Source of the DNA: Vibrio tubiashii ATCC 19109
GTDB lineage: Bacteria; Pseudomonadota; Gammaproteobacteria; Enterobacterales; Vibrionaceae
Reading direction: 5' to 3'
Assembly: GCF_000772105.1 (NCBI RefSeq)
Contig: NZ_CP009355.1
Coordinates: forward strand, 620,001 to 684,000
Length of the DNA: 64,000 bases
In this document: piece by piece, positions 24,639-34,245 of the stretch
Layout: each line of letters starts with the position of its first letter
Numbering within the stretch: position 1 is the first letter of the stretch
Notes under the pieces: generated by a model
Databases searched by the model: none
Seen by the model: the letters and a program-made list of their open reading frames with translations, nothing else
What the model was told of the DNA's origin: nothing
Translations under genes and position numbers: made by a program

Positions 24639-24776
24639 CTCAGTGTAAAATAGGGTTAACACCTTCAAAATATGTGAATTGTCACTAATTCTAGACTTCT
24701 TTATCAATAATCGACATTTTATGCAGGTTTGATTCACGCCTCTTTTGTGAATCGTAAAGGGATAGGAAGTCTAAGA

Positions 24777-25385
24777 ATGGATAAAGAACATAGCATGCGC
24801 GAGAACTTACTCGCCTTGATTCTCGGTAGTGCCTTAGTATCTTTGGGTGTTATCTTTTTCAATAAAGTCGGTTTGTTAACTGGTGGTACAGCTGGTTTAG
24901 CGATCTTTTTAACTAAAGTTAGTGACTTTAGCTTTGGTCAGGTGTTCTTCGCACTAAACTTACCGTTTTATCTCCTCTCAATCACTCGCATGGGCTGGCG
25001 CTTTACACTCAATACTTTTATTGCAGTAACGATAGTTTCATTCGCGGTTGACCATTTGCATCATGTGATTGAAATTGCACGTATTGACCCGTTTTATGCC
25101 GCCTTACTCGGTGGTGGCATGATAGGCATAGGCATGCTAGTCATATTCCGCCATAAAATGAGTCTCGGTGGTTTCAATATTCTTGCGCTGTTCTTACAAG
25201 AGCGATTTGGAATTCGTGCCGGAAAAGTACAGATGGCGCTCGACTGTTCCATTGTTGTGATGTCGCTGTTTATTGTCGATATCTCATTGATTCTACTCTC
25301 AGTGGTGGGAGCAATTGCAACCAACTTGATATTGGCAATGAACCACAAGCCAGGGCGGTATCAACCTCAGGCAACCACGGTTTAA
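24777..25385 (+). CDS. YitT family (DUF161) membrane protein
   Basis: I choose ATG 24777 (MDKEHSMRENLLAL) with AGGAAG before; upstream codons in frame add 16 residues without SD. The 202-residue protein has five or six helices and the family motif GLLTGGTAGLAIFL near residue 32, with NLPFYLLS following. YitT proteins are widespread inner-membrane proteins of unknown activity. The C-terminal soluble domain found in many YitT members is absent, so this is the short form. A strong terminator follows. Confidence 0.85.
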   Translation: MDKEHSMRENLLALILGSALVSLGVIFFNKVGLLTGGTAGLAIFLTKVSDFSFGQVFFALNLPFYLLSITRMGWRFTLNTFIAVTIVSFAVDHLHHVIEIARIDPFYAALLGGGMIGIGMLVIFRHKMSLGGFNILALFLQERFGIRAGKVQMALDCSIVVMSLFIVDISLILLSVVGAIATNLILAMNHKPGRYQPQATTV

Positions 25386-25404
25386 AGTTGCCAATCAACG
25401 AAAT

Positions 25405-25433
25405 AGGCTTAGCAACTTGCTAAGCCTTTTTAT
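25405..25433 (+). terminator. Terminator of the YitT gene
   Basis: AGGCTTAGCAA and TTGCTAAGCCT pair with almost no loop and are followed by TTTTATTTT. It also lies at the 3' end of the convergent flavodoxin-like gene. Confidence 0.85.
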
Positions 25434-25436
25434 TTT

Positions 25437-25943
25437 CTACCTATTGTTCAACGCTTGATTAAACAGAGAAACCTCTTTGGAATCTATTGAGTACCCGCTA
25501 TTGCAGGCTGCGTGTAGCGTTGCTGCGTATTCAATATTAAAGTAGCGAAAGAGTCCTTCAAAGAAGCTGTGAAAAGTCGGGCATATCTCCTGTTTACCTG
25601 AACTGGTGAGTACAAAACCACGCTTAGATTCTAATGCTCTCGCTTTAGGTTTTAGCTCTGCAACATCTAACAGCTCGGTCATTCTATCAATCAGCGCCTT
25701 CATAGGGGCAGTTACTGAGTACCAGTAGATGGGTGACGCAAACACAATATTGTCTGATGCAAGCATCTTTTCAACAAGCGGATAAAAATCATCGGCTGGA
25801 TAGCGGTTCTCATATCGATAGGGGGTGATAGTGAGCGAGTCAATATCGACAACCTCGACAGTATGATCTGCTGCTATGTGTTCAATTGTCTTGGCGGTAT
25901 TACCTTGTTTGTTCGCACTAGAGAAGAGTACTAATGTCTTCAT
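25437..25943 (-). CDS. Flavodoxin-like NAD(P)H oxidoreductase (NADPH-FMN reductase family)
   Basis: The 168-residue protein has the FMN phosphate loop SSANKQGNTAKT at residues 8-19 and ASPIYWYSVTAPMKALIDRM near 70, which is the signature of the FMN-reductase/NAD(P)H-quinone reductase group. It probably reduces quinones or other redox-cycling compounds by two electrons. A SoxR box with SoxR-type promoter spacing lies about 45 bp upstream, so I assign it to the SoxR regulon. It follows the HAD gene on the same strand, but the box gives it its own promoter. Confidence 0.87.
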   Translation of the reverse strand: MKTLVLFSSANKQGNTAKTIEHIAADHTVEVVDIDSLTITPYRYENRYPADDFYPLVEKMLASDNIVFASPIYWYSVTAPMKALIDRMTELLDVAELKPKARALESKRGFVLTSSGKQEICPTFHSFFEGLFRYFNIEYAATLHAACNSGYSIDSKEVSLFNQALNNR

Positions 25944-25983
25944 TTATAAATCCTTTTCAATGTCATCGAGATTCGATGAAAGG

Positions 25984-26014
25984 ACTATAAAACCTCAACC
26001 ATAGTTGAGGTAAA
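25984..26014 (-). promoter_or_regulatory. Second SoxR box and promoter, before flavodoxin-like reductase
   Basis: On the minus strand -35 TTTACC (26009-26014) and -10 TATAGT (25984-25989) are 19 bp apart and enclose CCTCAAC-n4-GTTGAGG at 25993-26010. The layout is identical to the soxR-MFS promoter; only the innermost arm base and the centre differ. Confidence 0.85.
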
Positions 26015-26031
26015 GCGATTATGACTTATTA

Positions 26032-26505
26032 CTAATTAACTGCTAACAATTTTGATAGACGTGGAACACTGTTAATGCCTTCTGGCACTTGAGTGCGTTG
26101 AGGGTTGTAGTAAATCGCCTGCAAACCTGCTTCAAGCGCTGGGTAAATGTCCTTATCTAAGTTGTCTCCAACCATAGTGACTTGTGAAGCACTGTCTCCG
26201 AGAGATTCGAGTATTGCTTGGTAAAACTCAGGGCTGTTTTTCTCAAGAGCTAAGTTCGCTTTACAGAAATAGCCATTGATATACGGGTCTAACCCGACGC
26301 GCTCAAACGCTTGCTGAATTTCAGACTCGGTAGATTCTTGCGCACTGGTTGCAACGTAGATGGTGTGGTTTTTACTCAGCGCTTTAAGTGTTTCTTCGGC
26401 TTCTTCAACGGCTTCGACTTGAGGCCAAAGATACATTTTTCCCTTTTGTTCAGCGAAGTCGACCATGAGGGTGTCCCCCCAATCGAACAGGTAGACATGG
26501 CTCAT
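26032..26505 (-). CDS. HAD-superfamily hydrolase, small
   Basis: The 157-residue protein has motif I YLFDWGDTLM at residues 5-14 (first Asp kept, second Asp in DWGDT), motif II VATS near 53, a basic residue near 87 and motif IV VTMVGDNLDKDIYPALEAG. This is a compact HAD phosphatase without a large cap. The DWGDT variant is found in a subgroup of unknown substrate. TAGGAGG stands before ATG 26505. It precedes the SoxR-controlled reductase by 88 bp. Confidence 0.85.
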   Translation of the reverse strand: MSHVYLFDWGDTLMVDFAEQKGKMYLWPQVEAVEEAEETLKALSKNHTIYVATSAQESTESEIQQAFERVGLDPYINGYFCKANLALEKNSPEFYQAILESLGDSASQVTMVGDNLDKDIYPALEAGLQAIYYNPQRTQVPEGINSVPRLSKLLAVN

Positions 26506-26825
26506 CCTAAGCCTCCTATTAGGTTAATTGGTTTATCAAAATTCATTCTAACCTTACTAAGGTAAATTTCACCAATAATTGCTTATATTTACCATGTGAA
26601 TAATACTTGTTCGAATGCTATCTACTTAAGTGATTGTTTTATAATGACATCCATGTTGGCATTTGATTTGCTCATACAGGTGGCATTATAAAAATGAATG
26701 AGAATTTAAGTTAGGTATCATCTGTTTTTATAAAATTTGTAGGCTAGCTGGATAGTTTCGAATTAATTGGTGTCGAAGCACTATCCGCACGTATAAATAA
26801 CGATAATAGAAAACAAGGATTTCTA
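26506..26825. other. Divergent promoter spacer with a 13-bp palindrome
   Basis: This 320-bp AT-rich spacer separates the HAD gene from the RND adaptor gene. ACCTTACTAAGGT at 26551-26563 is a perfect dyad around one central base, located in the likely HAD promoter. No RNA gene or short ORF with a ribosome site was recognised. Confidence 0.45.
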
Positions 26826-27971
26826 ATGACGACTAAGCCGTTACGTTGGTTGCTACCTTTTATCATCTTAGGTGGTGCTTATGCTGGTTATTCAACAATA
26901 GCCTCTAGTGCGCCTGAATCTTTAGAAAGTAAGCCCGCCAAGGCACCTCCAACCGTGAAAGTCTCGAAGGTTGCGTCGAGCGATCACAAAGTAGTGATTA
27001 CTAGCCACGGAGAGCTTCAACCCGTTGAAGTTACGCAGCTTTCTGCTCAAGTGTCCGGTGAAGTGGTTAGCTGGCACCCTAATTTTGTTGTCGGTGGAAT
27101 TGTTAAGCGTGGTGAAGTCCTGTTTCGTATTGAGAGTGATAACTATCAAGCAGCAGTGCTTCAAGCCGAGGCGCAATTAGCGAGTGCTAGAGCGGCGTTA
27201 ATCGAGGAGAAAGCAAAGGCTGAAGTAGCAAAGCGTCAAGCTAAAAATCTACCGCAGAAACAGGTCACAGACCTGTATTTGCGTAAACCACAGCTCCTTA
27301 GTGCCGATGCGCAAGTGAAGTCAGCCTTAGCAGCGCTTAAACGCGCAAATCGCGATCTGGAAAACTGTAAGGTGGTCGCTCCCTATGATGCGTTAGTAGT
27401 GGCGAAAGATATTGGTGTGGGGCAATTCATCTCAGCGGGTGCTCACGTTGCGACGCTTAATAATGTGGAAGCAGGAGAAATTCACATTCCTATCGCAGGG
27501 TTCGACAGTGCGTTCTTACCACGAGATTACGCAGGTATCCCAGCTCAAATCATCCAGAGAGGTATCAATAACATTCGCCGTGAAGGCAAGATTGACCGCG
27601 ATTTAGGCGTGGTGGATAGCAGCACTCGAATGATTAACATGGTCGTCAGGGTCGATAACCCTTATGCGATTGATAGTGAACAAGCACCAATGAAGTTTGG
27701 TTCTTATGTTGAGGTTCAATTTGCTGGTAAAGAGTTAAAGCATATCTATCGCCTTCCTCAGGAGCTGGTCAACAATCAACAGGTATGGGTTGTGAATGAA
27801 CAGAATCAACTTGAGCCACGCGTAGTCAACGTCTTGCGGGCAGAAAAAGAGTTCATGCTGATCAATCAAGGCTTAAGTGATGATGACCAAATCGTATTGA
27901 CTGTGCCTGAGTACCCGCAAAAAGGGCTGCAAGTCGAAGTCGCGGTTCAAGACAGTTCATCGGATAGGTAG
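26826..27971 (+). CDS. RND efflux periplasmic adaptor (membrane fusion protein)
   Basis: The 381-residue protein has an N-terminal membrane anchor (LRWLLPFIILGGAYAGYST), a biotinyl-lipoyl half (AQVSGEVVSWHPNF, GEVLFRIESDNYQA), a helical hairpin with Ala-rich coiled coil near residues 105-180, and the second lipoyl half (NCKVVAPYDALVVAKDIGVG). It links an RND pump to an outer-membrane channel. The permease starts 10 bp after it; no TolC homologue is in the window. AAGGA precedes ATG 26826. Confidence 0.92.
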   Translation: MTTKPLRWLLPFIILGGAYAGYSTIASSAPESLESKPAKAPPTVKVSKVASSDHKVVITSHGELQPVEVTQLSAQVSGEVVSWHPNFVVGGIVKRGEVLFRIESDNYQAAVLQAEAQLASARAALIEEKAKAEVAKRQAKNLPQKQVTDLYLRKPQLLSADAQVKSALAALKRANRDLENCKVVAPYDALVVAKDIGVGQFISAGAHVATLNNVEAGEIHIPIAGFDSAFLPRDYAGIPAQIIQRGINNIRREGKIDRDLGVVDSSTRMINMVVRVDNPYAIDSEQAPMKFGSYVEVQFAGKELKHIYRLPQELVNNQQVWVVNEQNQLEPRVVNVLRAEKEFMLINQGLSDDDQIVLTVPEYPQKGLQVEVAVQDSSSDR

Positions 27972-27980
27972 AGGCGAGTC

Positions 27981-30900
27981 ATGGAAGAGAACAAACAGAA
28001 AGGTTTGATCGCCTATTTTGCCAATAACTCTGTCGCGGCAAACTTGCTCATGGCCTTTATATTGATCATTGGTACGGTCAGCTTCTTCTTTATCCAGCGT
28101 CAGATGTTCCCAAATATTGAAGTGAACTACATCAATGTCAGTGCTCAATATCCGGGGGCTTCACCGCAAGAGATTGAAGAAAGCATCCTGATCAAGTTAG
28201 AAGAGTCGCTCAAAGATGTTACGGGCATTAAAAAAGCCGTGTCTAGCGCTTATCGAGGCAGTGGCAACATTGAGCTAGAAATCGGTGTCGATGAAGATAT
28301 TGATGCTGTGCTTGATAAAGTGAAACAGAAGGTCGATTCGACCTCTAATTTCCCAGACGCAATGGAGCCGATTCAAGTTTACCAATATGAATGGCGACAA
28401 GATGTTATTGAGATGGCGTTAGTTGGTGATAGAACCCTGCTTGAACTTAAGCCTATCGCCAAACAAATAGAAGATGAGCTTCTTCAGCTGAATAACGTTG
28501 CTCTGGTAGAGCTCGGTGCACCGGAATATGAAATTGCTGTTGAAATAGAGCCTAGAGTTCTACAAAAGTATAGCCTGACACTCAATGATGTCAGCAATGC
28601 AATCAAGCGTTACTCAGCGAACTACTCTGCTGGTGAAGTGAGAACCAATGCCGGAATGATCTCGGTTCGAATAGAGAACCAATATTACAAAGGCGAGGAG
28701 TTCAGAGCCATTCCAGTCAAGATTGGCGCAAATGGCGGTAAAGTGTTGTTGCAAGATATCGCAACGATCAAAGATGGATTTACGGAAGATGATCGATACT
28801 TCCGTTACTCAGGCCAAAACGCAATGTATCTCTCGGTTAAAGCAACCAAAGACCAAAATATGGTGACCGTTGCTGAGTCCGTCAAAGCTTACATCGAGCA
28901 GAAAAACCAAACTTTGCCGTCTGACTTAAAAATCAAAACACTGGTCGATATGACCTATTACCTTAACGCTCGCCTCGATATGATGCTCAAGAACCTATTG
29001 CAAGGTGCAGTCTTGGTTGCACTCATGCTAAGTATTTTCTTGCGCGTTAAGCTTGCCATGTGGGTGATGATAGGGCTTCCGGTGTGTTTCTTGGGCGCGG
29101 TGATGATGATGCCTGCCATTGGCGTGAGTATTAACATCATTTCTTTATTCGCATTTATCATGGTGCTCGGTATCGTTGTTGATGATGCCATCGTCATAGG
29201 GGAGAGCGCCTACAGCGAAATTGAAAAAAGTGGCGGCGGTGTAGAAAACGTTGTTCGTGGCGTAAAACGTGTCGCGATGCCAGCAACGTTTGGTGTGCTT
29301 ACCACTATGGCCGTGTTTGCGCCATTTTTAATGTCAAAAGGCATAGAGAGTGCGTTCTTCTTTGGTATCGCGTCGATTGTGATTCTTTGTCTGTTCTTTA
29401 GTTTGATAGAGTCTAAGCTGATTTTGCCCTCGCACTTGGCACACTCTAAGTTTAAGCCAATCAAAAAAGGCAGTTGGCGAGATAGATTCAACACGCGCTT
29501 TTTTGGTTTTATCAATGGACCTTACAAAAGGTTTGTAAAGTGGTGTACCCACTGGCGATGGAGTGTGTTTGCCACCTTTGTTGGCGTGTTAGCGATCACC
29601 GTCGCTATGGTCATGGCAAGTTACGTCAGAATCGTACCATCACCGAAAGTGCCTCATGACTTTCCAAGCATTAAGTTGGTCATGAATGACAATGTTTCCA
29701 GTGAGCAAACCATAGAGGCGCTGAAGCTCATTGAATCGACAGTTTTAACTATTGATCAAGAGATAGAGCAAGAAACGGGTCAGAAGATGATTCGTGACAT
29801 TCTTACGTTCAGCCAGGGAAGAAAAGAAGGTCGGCTTGTTATTCCGCTTGTCGATGAAGAACTCAGACCGTTTAATACCTTCGAGCTTGCAAGGCGCTGG
29901 CGTGAGCGTATGCCAAGTATTCCGGGGCTGAAAATGCTCAACGTGTCCGATAACGTCAATGACGACGAAAAGGGCGATGAGTTCGGTTTCCTACTCTATG
30001 GTTCTGATATCGAAAGTCTGAACTCGGCGGGTCGTGAATTAATCCTCAACTTGCAACAACAGAAGGGCTTGTTTGATATCTCGTCGTCCATCGATTCTGG
30101 CAGTCAGGAAGTATTACTTTCGCTCGCACCAGTCGCATACGATTTAGGATTAGATCTGTTTGATATTGCGACACAGGTGGGTGGAAGTTTCTATGGTGGC
30201 GAAGCGCAGCGAGTTTTACGCGACGGTGAAGAAATCAAAGTCATGGTTCGCTATCCGCAGTTAACCCGTGAGGCTTTCTCTTCATTACGTTATGCAGTGA
30301 TCACCACGCCTGAAGGCAAGAAAGTCATGTTAGGTGATGTGGTTGAGATTAACCAGAAACCTGGTGTCAGCAGTATACGACGTGAAGGGGGCTATCGAAG
30401 TGTGTATGTCTATGGCTCGATTGATGAAGAACTTGTTGAACCGAACCAAATCGTCGAGCAAATCAATGCCGAGGTTATCCCTGATATATTGACTGCTTAC
30501 CCAGGCGTTAAGAGCGAATTAGGCGGTACAATCGAGGAGCAGCAAGCTCAACAAGACGAGCAAATCATCTTCTTTATCGCAGGTATGATTATTGTTTACA
30601 TACTGCTAGCCGTTCCGCTAAAGAGTTACACTCAGCCATTAATCATCATGTCGGTGATTCCATTTAGCCTAACAGGCGCAATATGGGGTCACTATTGGTT
30701 TGGCTTAGATCTCAGCATGATGTCGACATTCGGTCTTATTGCAGCGGCAGGTGTTGTGGTTAACGACTCTTTGGTTATGACTGATTACGTTAACCAAGTA
30801 AGAGCGCGCGGTGTCGCAATTAAAGAGGCGGTCATCGAAGCAGGGTGTGCTCGTTTTCGAGCGATTACACTGACTTCAATCACTACCTTTGTTGGTGTAC

Positions 30901-31106
30901 TGCCGATAATGTTTGAAACAAGTCTGCAGGCGAAGTTTGTTATCCCAATGGCGGTGGCACTTGGCTTTGCGGTACTGTTTGCTACCTTGCTAACCCTGAT
31001 ACTGGTGCCGTGTTTGTATCTCATGTTAGAGGACATCAAAGGGATATTTGCAAGACTAAAGAGGCTGATAACGCGAAACAAAAGCCAAGCTGAAATCTTG
31101 TCCTAA
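27981..31106 (+). CDS. RND-family efflux transporter permease, first system
   Basis: The 1041-residue protein has 12 membrane helices with two large periplasmic loops. The TM1 region includes FPNIEVNYINVSAQYPGASP, and the proton-relay Asp pair of TM4 is present in ALGIVVDDAIVIGESAYS-type sequence near residue 396. The porter domain and the C-terminal repeat (MTDYVNQVRARGVAIKEAVI) match HAE-type exporters. It should pump hydrophobic or anionic compounds out of the periplasm or membrane. A strong terminator follows, and the second RND operon converges on it. Confidence 0.93.
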   Translation: MEENKQKGLIAYFANNSVAANLLMAFILIIGTVSFFFIQRQMFPNIEVNYINVSAQYPGASPQEIEESILIKLEESLKDVTGIKKAVSSAYRGSGNIELEIGVDEDIDAVLDKVKQKVDSTSNFPDAMEPIQVYQYEWRQDVIEMALVGDRTLLELKPIAKQIEDELLQLNNVALVELGAPEYEIAVEIEPRVLQKYSLTLNDVSNAIKRYSANYSAGEVRTNAGMISVRIENQYYKGEEFRAIPVKIGANGGKVLLQDIATIKDGFTEDDRYFRYSGQNAMYLSVKATKDQNMVTVAESVKAYIEQKNQTLPSDLKIKTLVDMTYYLNARLDMMLKNLLQGAVLVALMLSIFLRVKLAMWVMIGLPVCFLGAVMMMPAIGVSINIISLFAFIMVLGIVVDDAIVIGESAYSEIEKSGGGVENVVRGVKRVAMPATFGVLTTMAVFAPFLMSKGIESAFFFGIASIVILCLFFSLIESKLILPSHLAHSKFKPIKKGSWRDRFNTRFFGFINGPYKRFVKWCTHWRWSVFATFVGVLAITVAMVMASYVRIVPSPKVPHDFPSIKLVMNDNVSSEQTIEALKLIESTVLTIDQEIEQETGQKMIRDILTFSQGRKEGRLVIPLVDEELRPFNTFELARRWRERMPSIPGLKMLNVSDNVNDDEKGDEFGFLLYGSDIESLNSAGRELILNLQQQKGLFDISSSIDSGSQEVLLSLAPVAYDLGLDLFDIATQVGGSFYGGEAQRVLRDGEEIKVMVRYPQLTREAFSSLRYAVITTPEGKKVMLGDVVEINQKPGVSSIRREGGYRSVYVYGSIDEELVEPNQIVEQINAEVIPDILTAYPGVKSELGGTIEEQQAQQDEQIIFFIAGMIIVYILLAVPLKSYTQPLIIMSVIPFSLTGAIWGHYWFGLDLSMMSTFGLIAAAGVVVNDSLVMTDYVNQVRARGVAIKEAVIEAGCARFRAITLTSITTFVGVLPIMFETSLQAKFVIPMAVALGFAVLFATLLTLILVPCLYLMLEDIKGIFARLKRLITRNKSQAEILS

Positions 31107-31112
31107 AATAGT

Positions 31113-31139
31113 AAGCGGGTCGAAGTGACCCGCTTTTTT
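31113..31139 (+). terminator. Terminator between convergent RND operons
   Basis: AAGCGGGTC-gaagt-GACCCGCTT is followed by TTTT, seven bases after the first permease stop. The stem's A-rich left edge gives some terminator value in reverse. Confidence 0.88.
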
Positions 31140-31143
31140 GTAC

Positions 31144-34100
31144 CTAAATTTCCTCGTGCTTATGAACCAGCCCAAAGTCTGCGAGGACGGCATAGGCGGC
31201 TGGAATCATAAACAACACGAGTAAAGTTGAGGCGAAGATACCAAAGACTATCGAGATAACCAAAGGCTGAATAACCTGAGCCTGCAAGCTAGTTTCCGTC
31301 AATAGCGGGAGCAAACCTGCAGCGGTTGTCATTGAGGTCAGGAAGACGGCTCTAAAACGTTCTCTACTTGCCTTAACAACGGAGTCATGAACACTATCGC
31401 CTTCATCAACGTGATGGCGTATGTATTGAACGAGTAAAATCGAGTCGTTGACCACGATACCCGCCAAAGAGACAAACCCCATCATACTAGGCATGCTGAG
31501 TGAGTGACCCAGAAGAATATGCCCCCAAACCACGCCAATGAACGCCAATGGAATAGCTAACATAACAACAACGGGTTCTAGATAGCTTCTGAACTGATAA
31601 CTCAGTATTGCGAACACCCCAAATAGCCCTAGCAGGAAGCCTTTACCCATTGAGGCGCCTGTCTCAGCGGTGTCTTTTGCTTCCCCTTCAAAATCAAAGC
31701 GCAATCCTGGGTACTTGGCTGTTAATTTAGGGGCTTCGTCGCGCTGGAATTGAGCAATAATTGCGGTTGAGTTCGCTTTGGTATTGTCAACGTCACCAAA
31801 CACACTAATGGTTCTTAATCCGTCGATACGTTGAATTCGCACATAGTTTCGCTGGAAGTCTAGTGTCGCGATCGTTGCAAGCGGAATTTGGCTTCCATCA
31901 GACATAATGATGGGGAAATTAGCCAGTTGCTGGAGATCGCCTGCTTGCACTTTGTCTAAACGCACTTCGATTGAGATGTTTTCAACACCCACCTGAATCT
32001 CGTCTGCGGTTTGTCCAAAAAAGGCTGCACGAAGTTGGTTAGCGATCAGTTGTCCATTGATACCATACGTTTCTGCGCCCGGACGAAGCTTGACGAGTAC
32101 TTCTTCTTTACCCATGCGCATATCATCGAGCACACCGTGGACACCATCAAACTCATTCAGGTACTGCTGAATATCAATCGAAGCGGCTTTCAATGCATCG
32201 AGGTCGTCGTGTTTAGCACGTATCTCAATCGCTCTTCCGCCCGGTCCCATTGTCGGCTGTTTAAAGACCAGAGAAATAGGATCTGCCAGTTCTCCGATAT
32301 CTTGTCGCCAAGCCGCAATAAAGTCGTCAATTACAGTGTTTCGGCTTTCTGCACCGAGTAAATCGAGTCTTACCGTCGCAATGTGAGGGCCAGATTCGTT
32401 GGCATCCGCGTTAGCATTGAACTGACTGGTAATGTGTTGAATGAGAGGAACACCATTTTCGACTTTCTCAGTCCATTCCTTATCTAGCTTGTGCGCAGAT
32501 GCAACAATTCTATCCACCACGGCCTCGGTTTGAGCCAAAGACGAACCCGGAGGAAGAATGATGCGAGCTTCCGCTATGTCTCCGTCTAACTCCGGGAAGG
32601 GTTGGAACTTAAGCAGTCCTCCCGCTATTGTCGCGACCGAGACAAGAAGTAGCGCAACGACACCACCTAAGAAGGCATATCGAAACTCAACAACTTTCTC
32701 TACCGCGTTAACTAACGTGGTGTTTCTAAAGTTCTCAAATCTATCGAGCAGTTTCTTCTTAAACTTCGCTGGTGGCTTCTCTTTTTTCTCTTTATGTAGA
32801 GAGTGAGAGAGGTGATTAGGCAGAATTAGGAAAGCTTCGACCAAGCTCAGCGTTAAGACCAGAATTAGCACTTGAGGGACGGCTTTTAGCACGGCGCCCA
32901 TTTCACCCTGCAAGAATAATAGACTGCCGAAGATACAGACCGTGGTTAAGAATGAAGAGATAACGCCCGGGAGCACTTTCTTCACGCCCTTAATCACCGC
33001 ATTGTCGACGTCTTCTCCTCTGTCCAAGTGCGCTGCGATTGACTCTGCAATAACAATTGCATCATCCATCATAATACCGATTGCCATCAGTAGACCGACT
33101 AAAGACATGATATTAATGGAAAGACCTAACTGCGCCATCAGGAATAAACCACCAAGGAAAGCGACAGGTAAGCCCGCAGCAACCCAGAAAGAGTAGCGCA
33201 AACTAAAGAATAGCCACATCGTTGCGAAGACAAGAATGATACCCTGCCAACCGTTACTGACCATCATGGTTAATCGGTCCCAAAGCACAGAAGAGAGATC
33301 GTTAGTCAGCTCTAACTTGACACCATCCGGCGCGATAGCTTGTTGCTCTTCGACAAATTGAGCCACACGTTCTTTAATCCGTAACGCATCATCCTCTTTG
33401 TTCTTACTGACTTTAAGCAGGGCGGAAGGGTGTCCATCGAATAATACCTTCTGCTCATCGAGCTCAAAGCGATCTGTGATGGTCGCAATGTCTTTAAGGC
33501 GGATCAGTGAGCCGTTTGGACCAGAACCAACGACAATACTTTCCAGTTGCTGCGGTGTAATACGTCTTTCATCAAAGCGAATCAAAAAGTTTTTGTCTGG
33601 CGTCTCTACATTACCGCTCGGCAGCTTGATGTTTTGACGACCTATCTGCGTCGCAATATCACCAACACTTAAACCTAACTGACGCATTGCTTGAGAGTCT
33701 AACTCGACGCGAAACTGGTGATCAGAAAAACCAGCCACATCGACAAGAGATACGTCGTAGTCAAGTTTTAACGTTCGTTTAAGCTGTTCTGCATAGGCTT
33801 TAAGCTCAGGCCATGTGGTATCGGCTGTGATAGCGACATCTACAACAGGTTCGTTCCAATCGAGTTCTTGAACAACCGGAGACTCGATTTCTTGTGGGAA
33901 GTCATTGATGGAGTTGATCTGTGTTTGCACATCAACCAGCATACGACCGATGTCTGCTTTCTCGTTCAGTTTAAGGATTAGTCTCGCAGAGCCCTCAATT
34001 GCCTCACACTGGGTCTCTTCGATGTTGGCAAGACCGTCGACCGCATCTTCCATTCGAACACAGATGCTTTCTTCTACTTCTTGTGGTGAAGCGCCTGGGT

Positions 34101-34245
34101 AAACGACGCCCGCCATGATGTAGGGAGGATCAAACTCAGGGAAGGTTTCCCTTTTGATATTGGGCAGCGATGTAATACCCAAAACGAGCAAACCGAGCAT
34201 CAGCAAGTTGGCTGCTGTCGGGTGTTTAGCGAAGAATCGAATCAT
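31144..34245 (-). CDS. RND-family efflux transporter permease, second system
   Basis: The 1033-residue protein has the same RND architecture: N-terminal FAKHPTAANLLMLGLLVLGI, FPEFDPPYIMAGVVYPGASP, and the TM4 relay GIMMDDAIVIAESIAAH. It is clearly paralogous to, but distinct from, the first permease; many periplasmic positions differ. It overlaps the adaptor stop by 4 bp, so the two are translationally coupled. The operon is headed by a TetR repressor, so induction by its substrates is expected. The substrate class cannot be told. Confidence 0.93.
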   Translation of the reverse strand: MIRFFAKHPTAANLLMLGLLVLGITSLPNIKRETFPEFDPPYIMAGVVYPGASPQEVEESICVRMEDAVDGLANIEETQCEAIEGSARLILKLNEKADIGRMLVDVQTQINSINDFPQEIESPVVQELDWNEPVVDVAITADTTWPELKAYAEQLKRTLKLDYDVSLVDVAGFSDHQFRVELDSQAMRQLGLSVGDIATQIGRQNIKLPSGNVETPDKNFLIRFDERRITPQQLESIVVGSGPNGSLIRLKDIATITDRFELDEQKVLFDGHPSALLKVSKNKEDDALRIKERVAQFVEEQQAIAPDGVKLELTNDLSSVLWDRLTMMVSNGWQGIILVFATMWLFFSLRYSFWVAAGLPVAFLGGLFLMAQLGLSINIMSLVGLLMAIGIMMDDAIVIAESIAAHLDRGEDVDNAVIKGVKKVLPGVISSFLTTVCIFGSLLFLQGEMGAVLKAVPQVLILVLTLSLVEAFLILPNHLSHSLHKEKKEKPPAKFKKKLLDRFENFRNTTLVNAVEKVVEFRYAFLGGVVALLLVSVATIAGGLLKFQPFPELDGDIAEARIILPPGSSLAQTEAVVDRIVASAHKLDKEWTEKVENGVPLIQHITSQFNANADANESGPHIATVRLDLLGAESRNTVIDDFIAAWRQDIGELADPISLVFKQPTMGPGGRAIEIRAKHDDLDALKAASIDIQQYLNEFDGVHGVLDDMRMGKEEVLVKLRPGAETYGINGQLIANQLRAAFFGQTADEIQVGVENISIEVRLDKVQAGDLQQLANFPIIMSDGSQIPLATIATLDFQRNYVRIQRIDGLRTISVFGDVDNTKANSTAIIAQFQRDEAPKLTAKYPGLRFDFEGEAKDTAETGASMGKGFLLGLFGVFAILSYQFRSYLEPVVVMLAIPLAFIGVVWGHILLGHSLSMPSMMGFVSLAGIVVNDSILLVQYIRHHVDEGDSVHDSVVKASRERFRAVFLTSMTTAAGLLPLLTETSLQAQVIQPLVISIVFGIFASTLLVLFMIPAAYAVLADFGLVHKHEEI

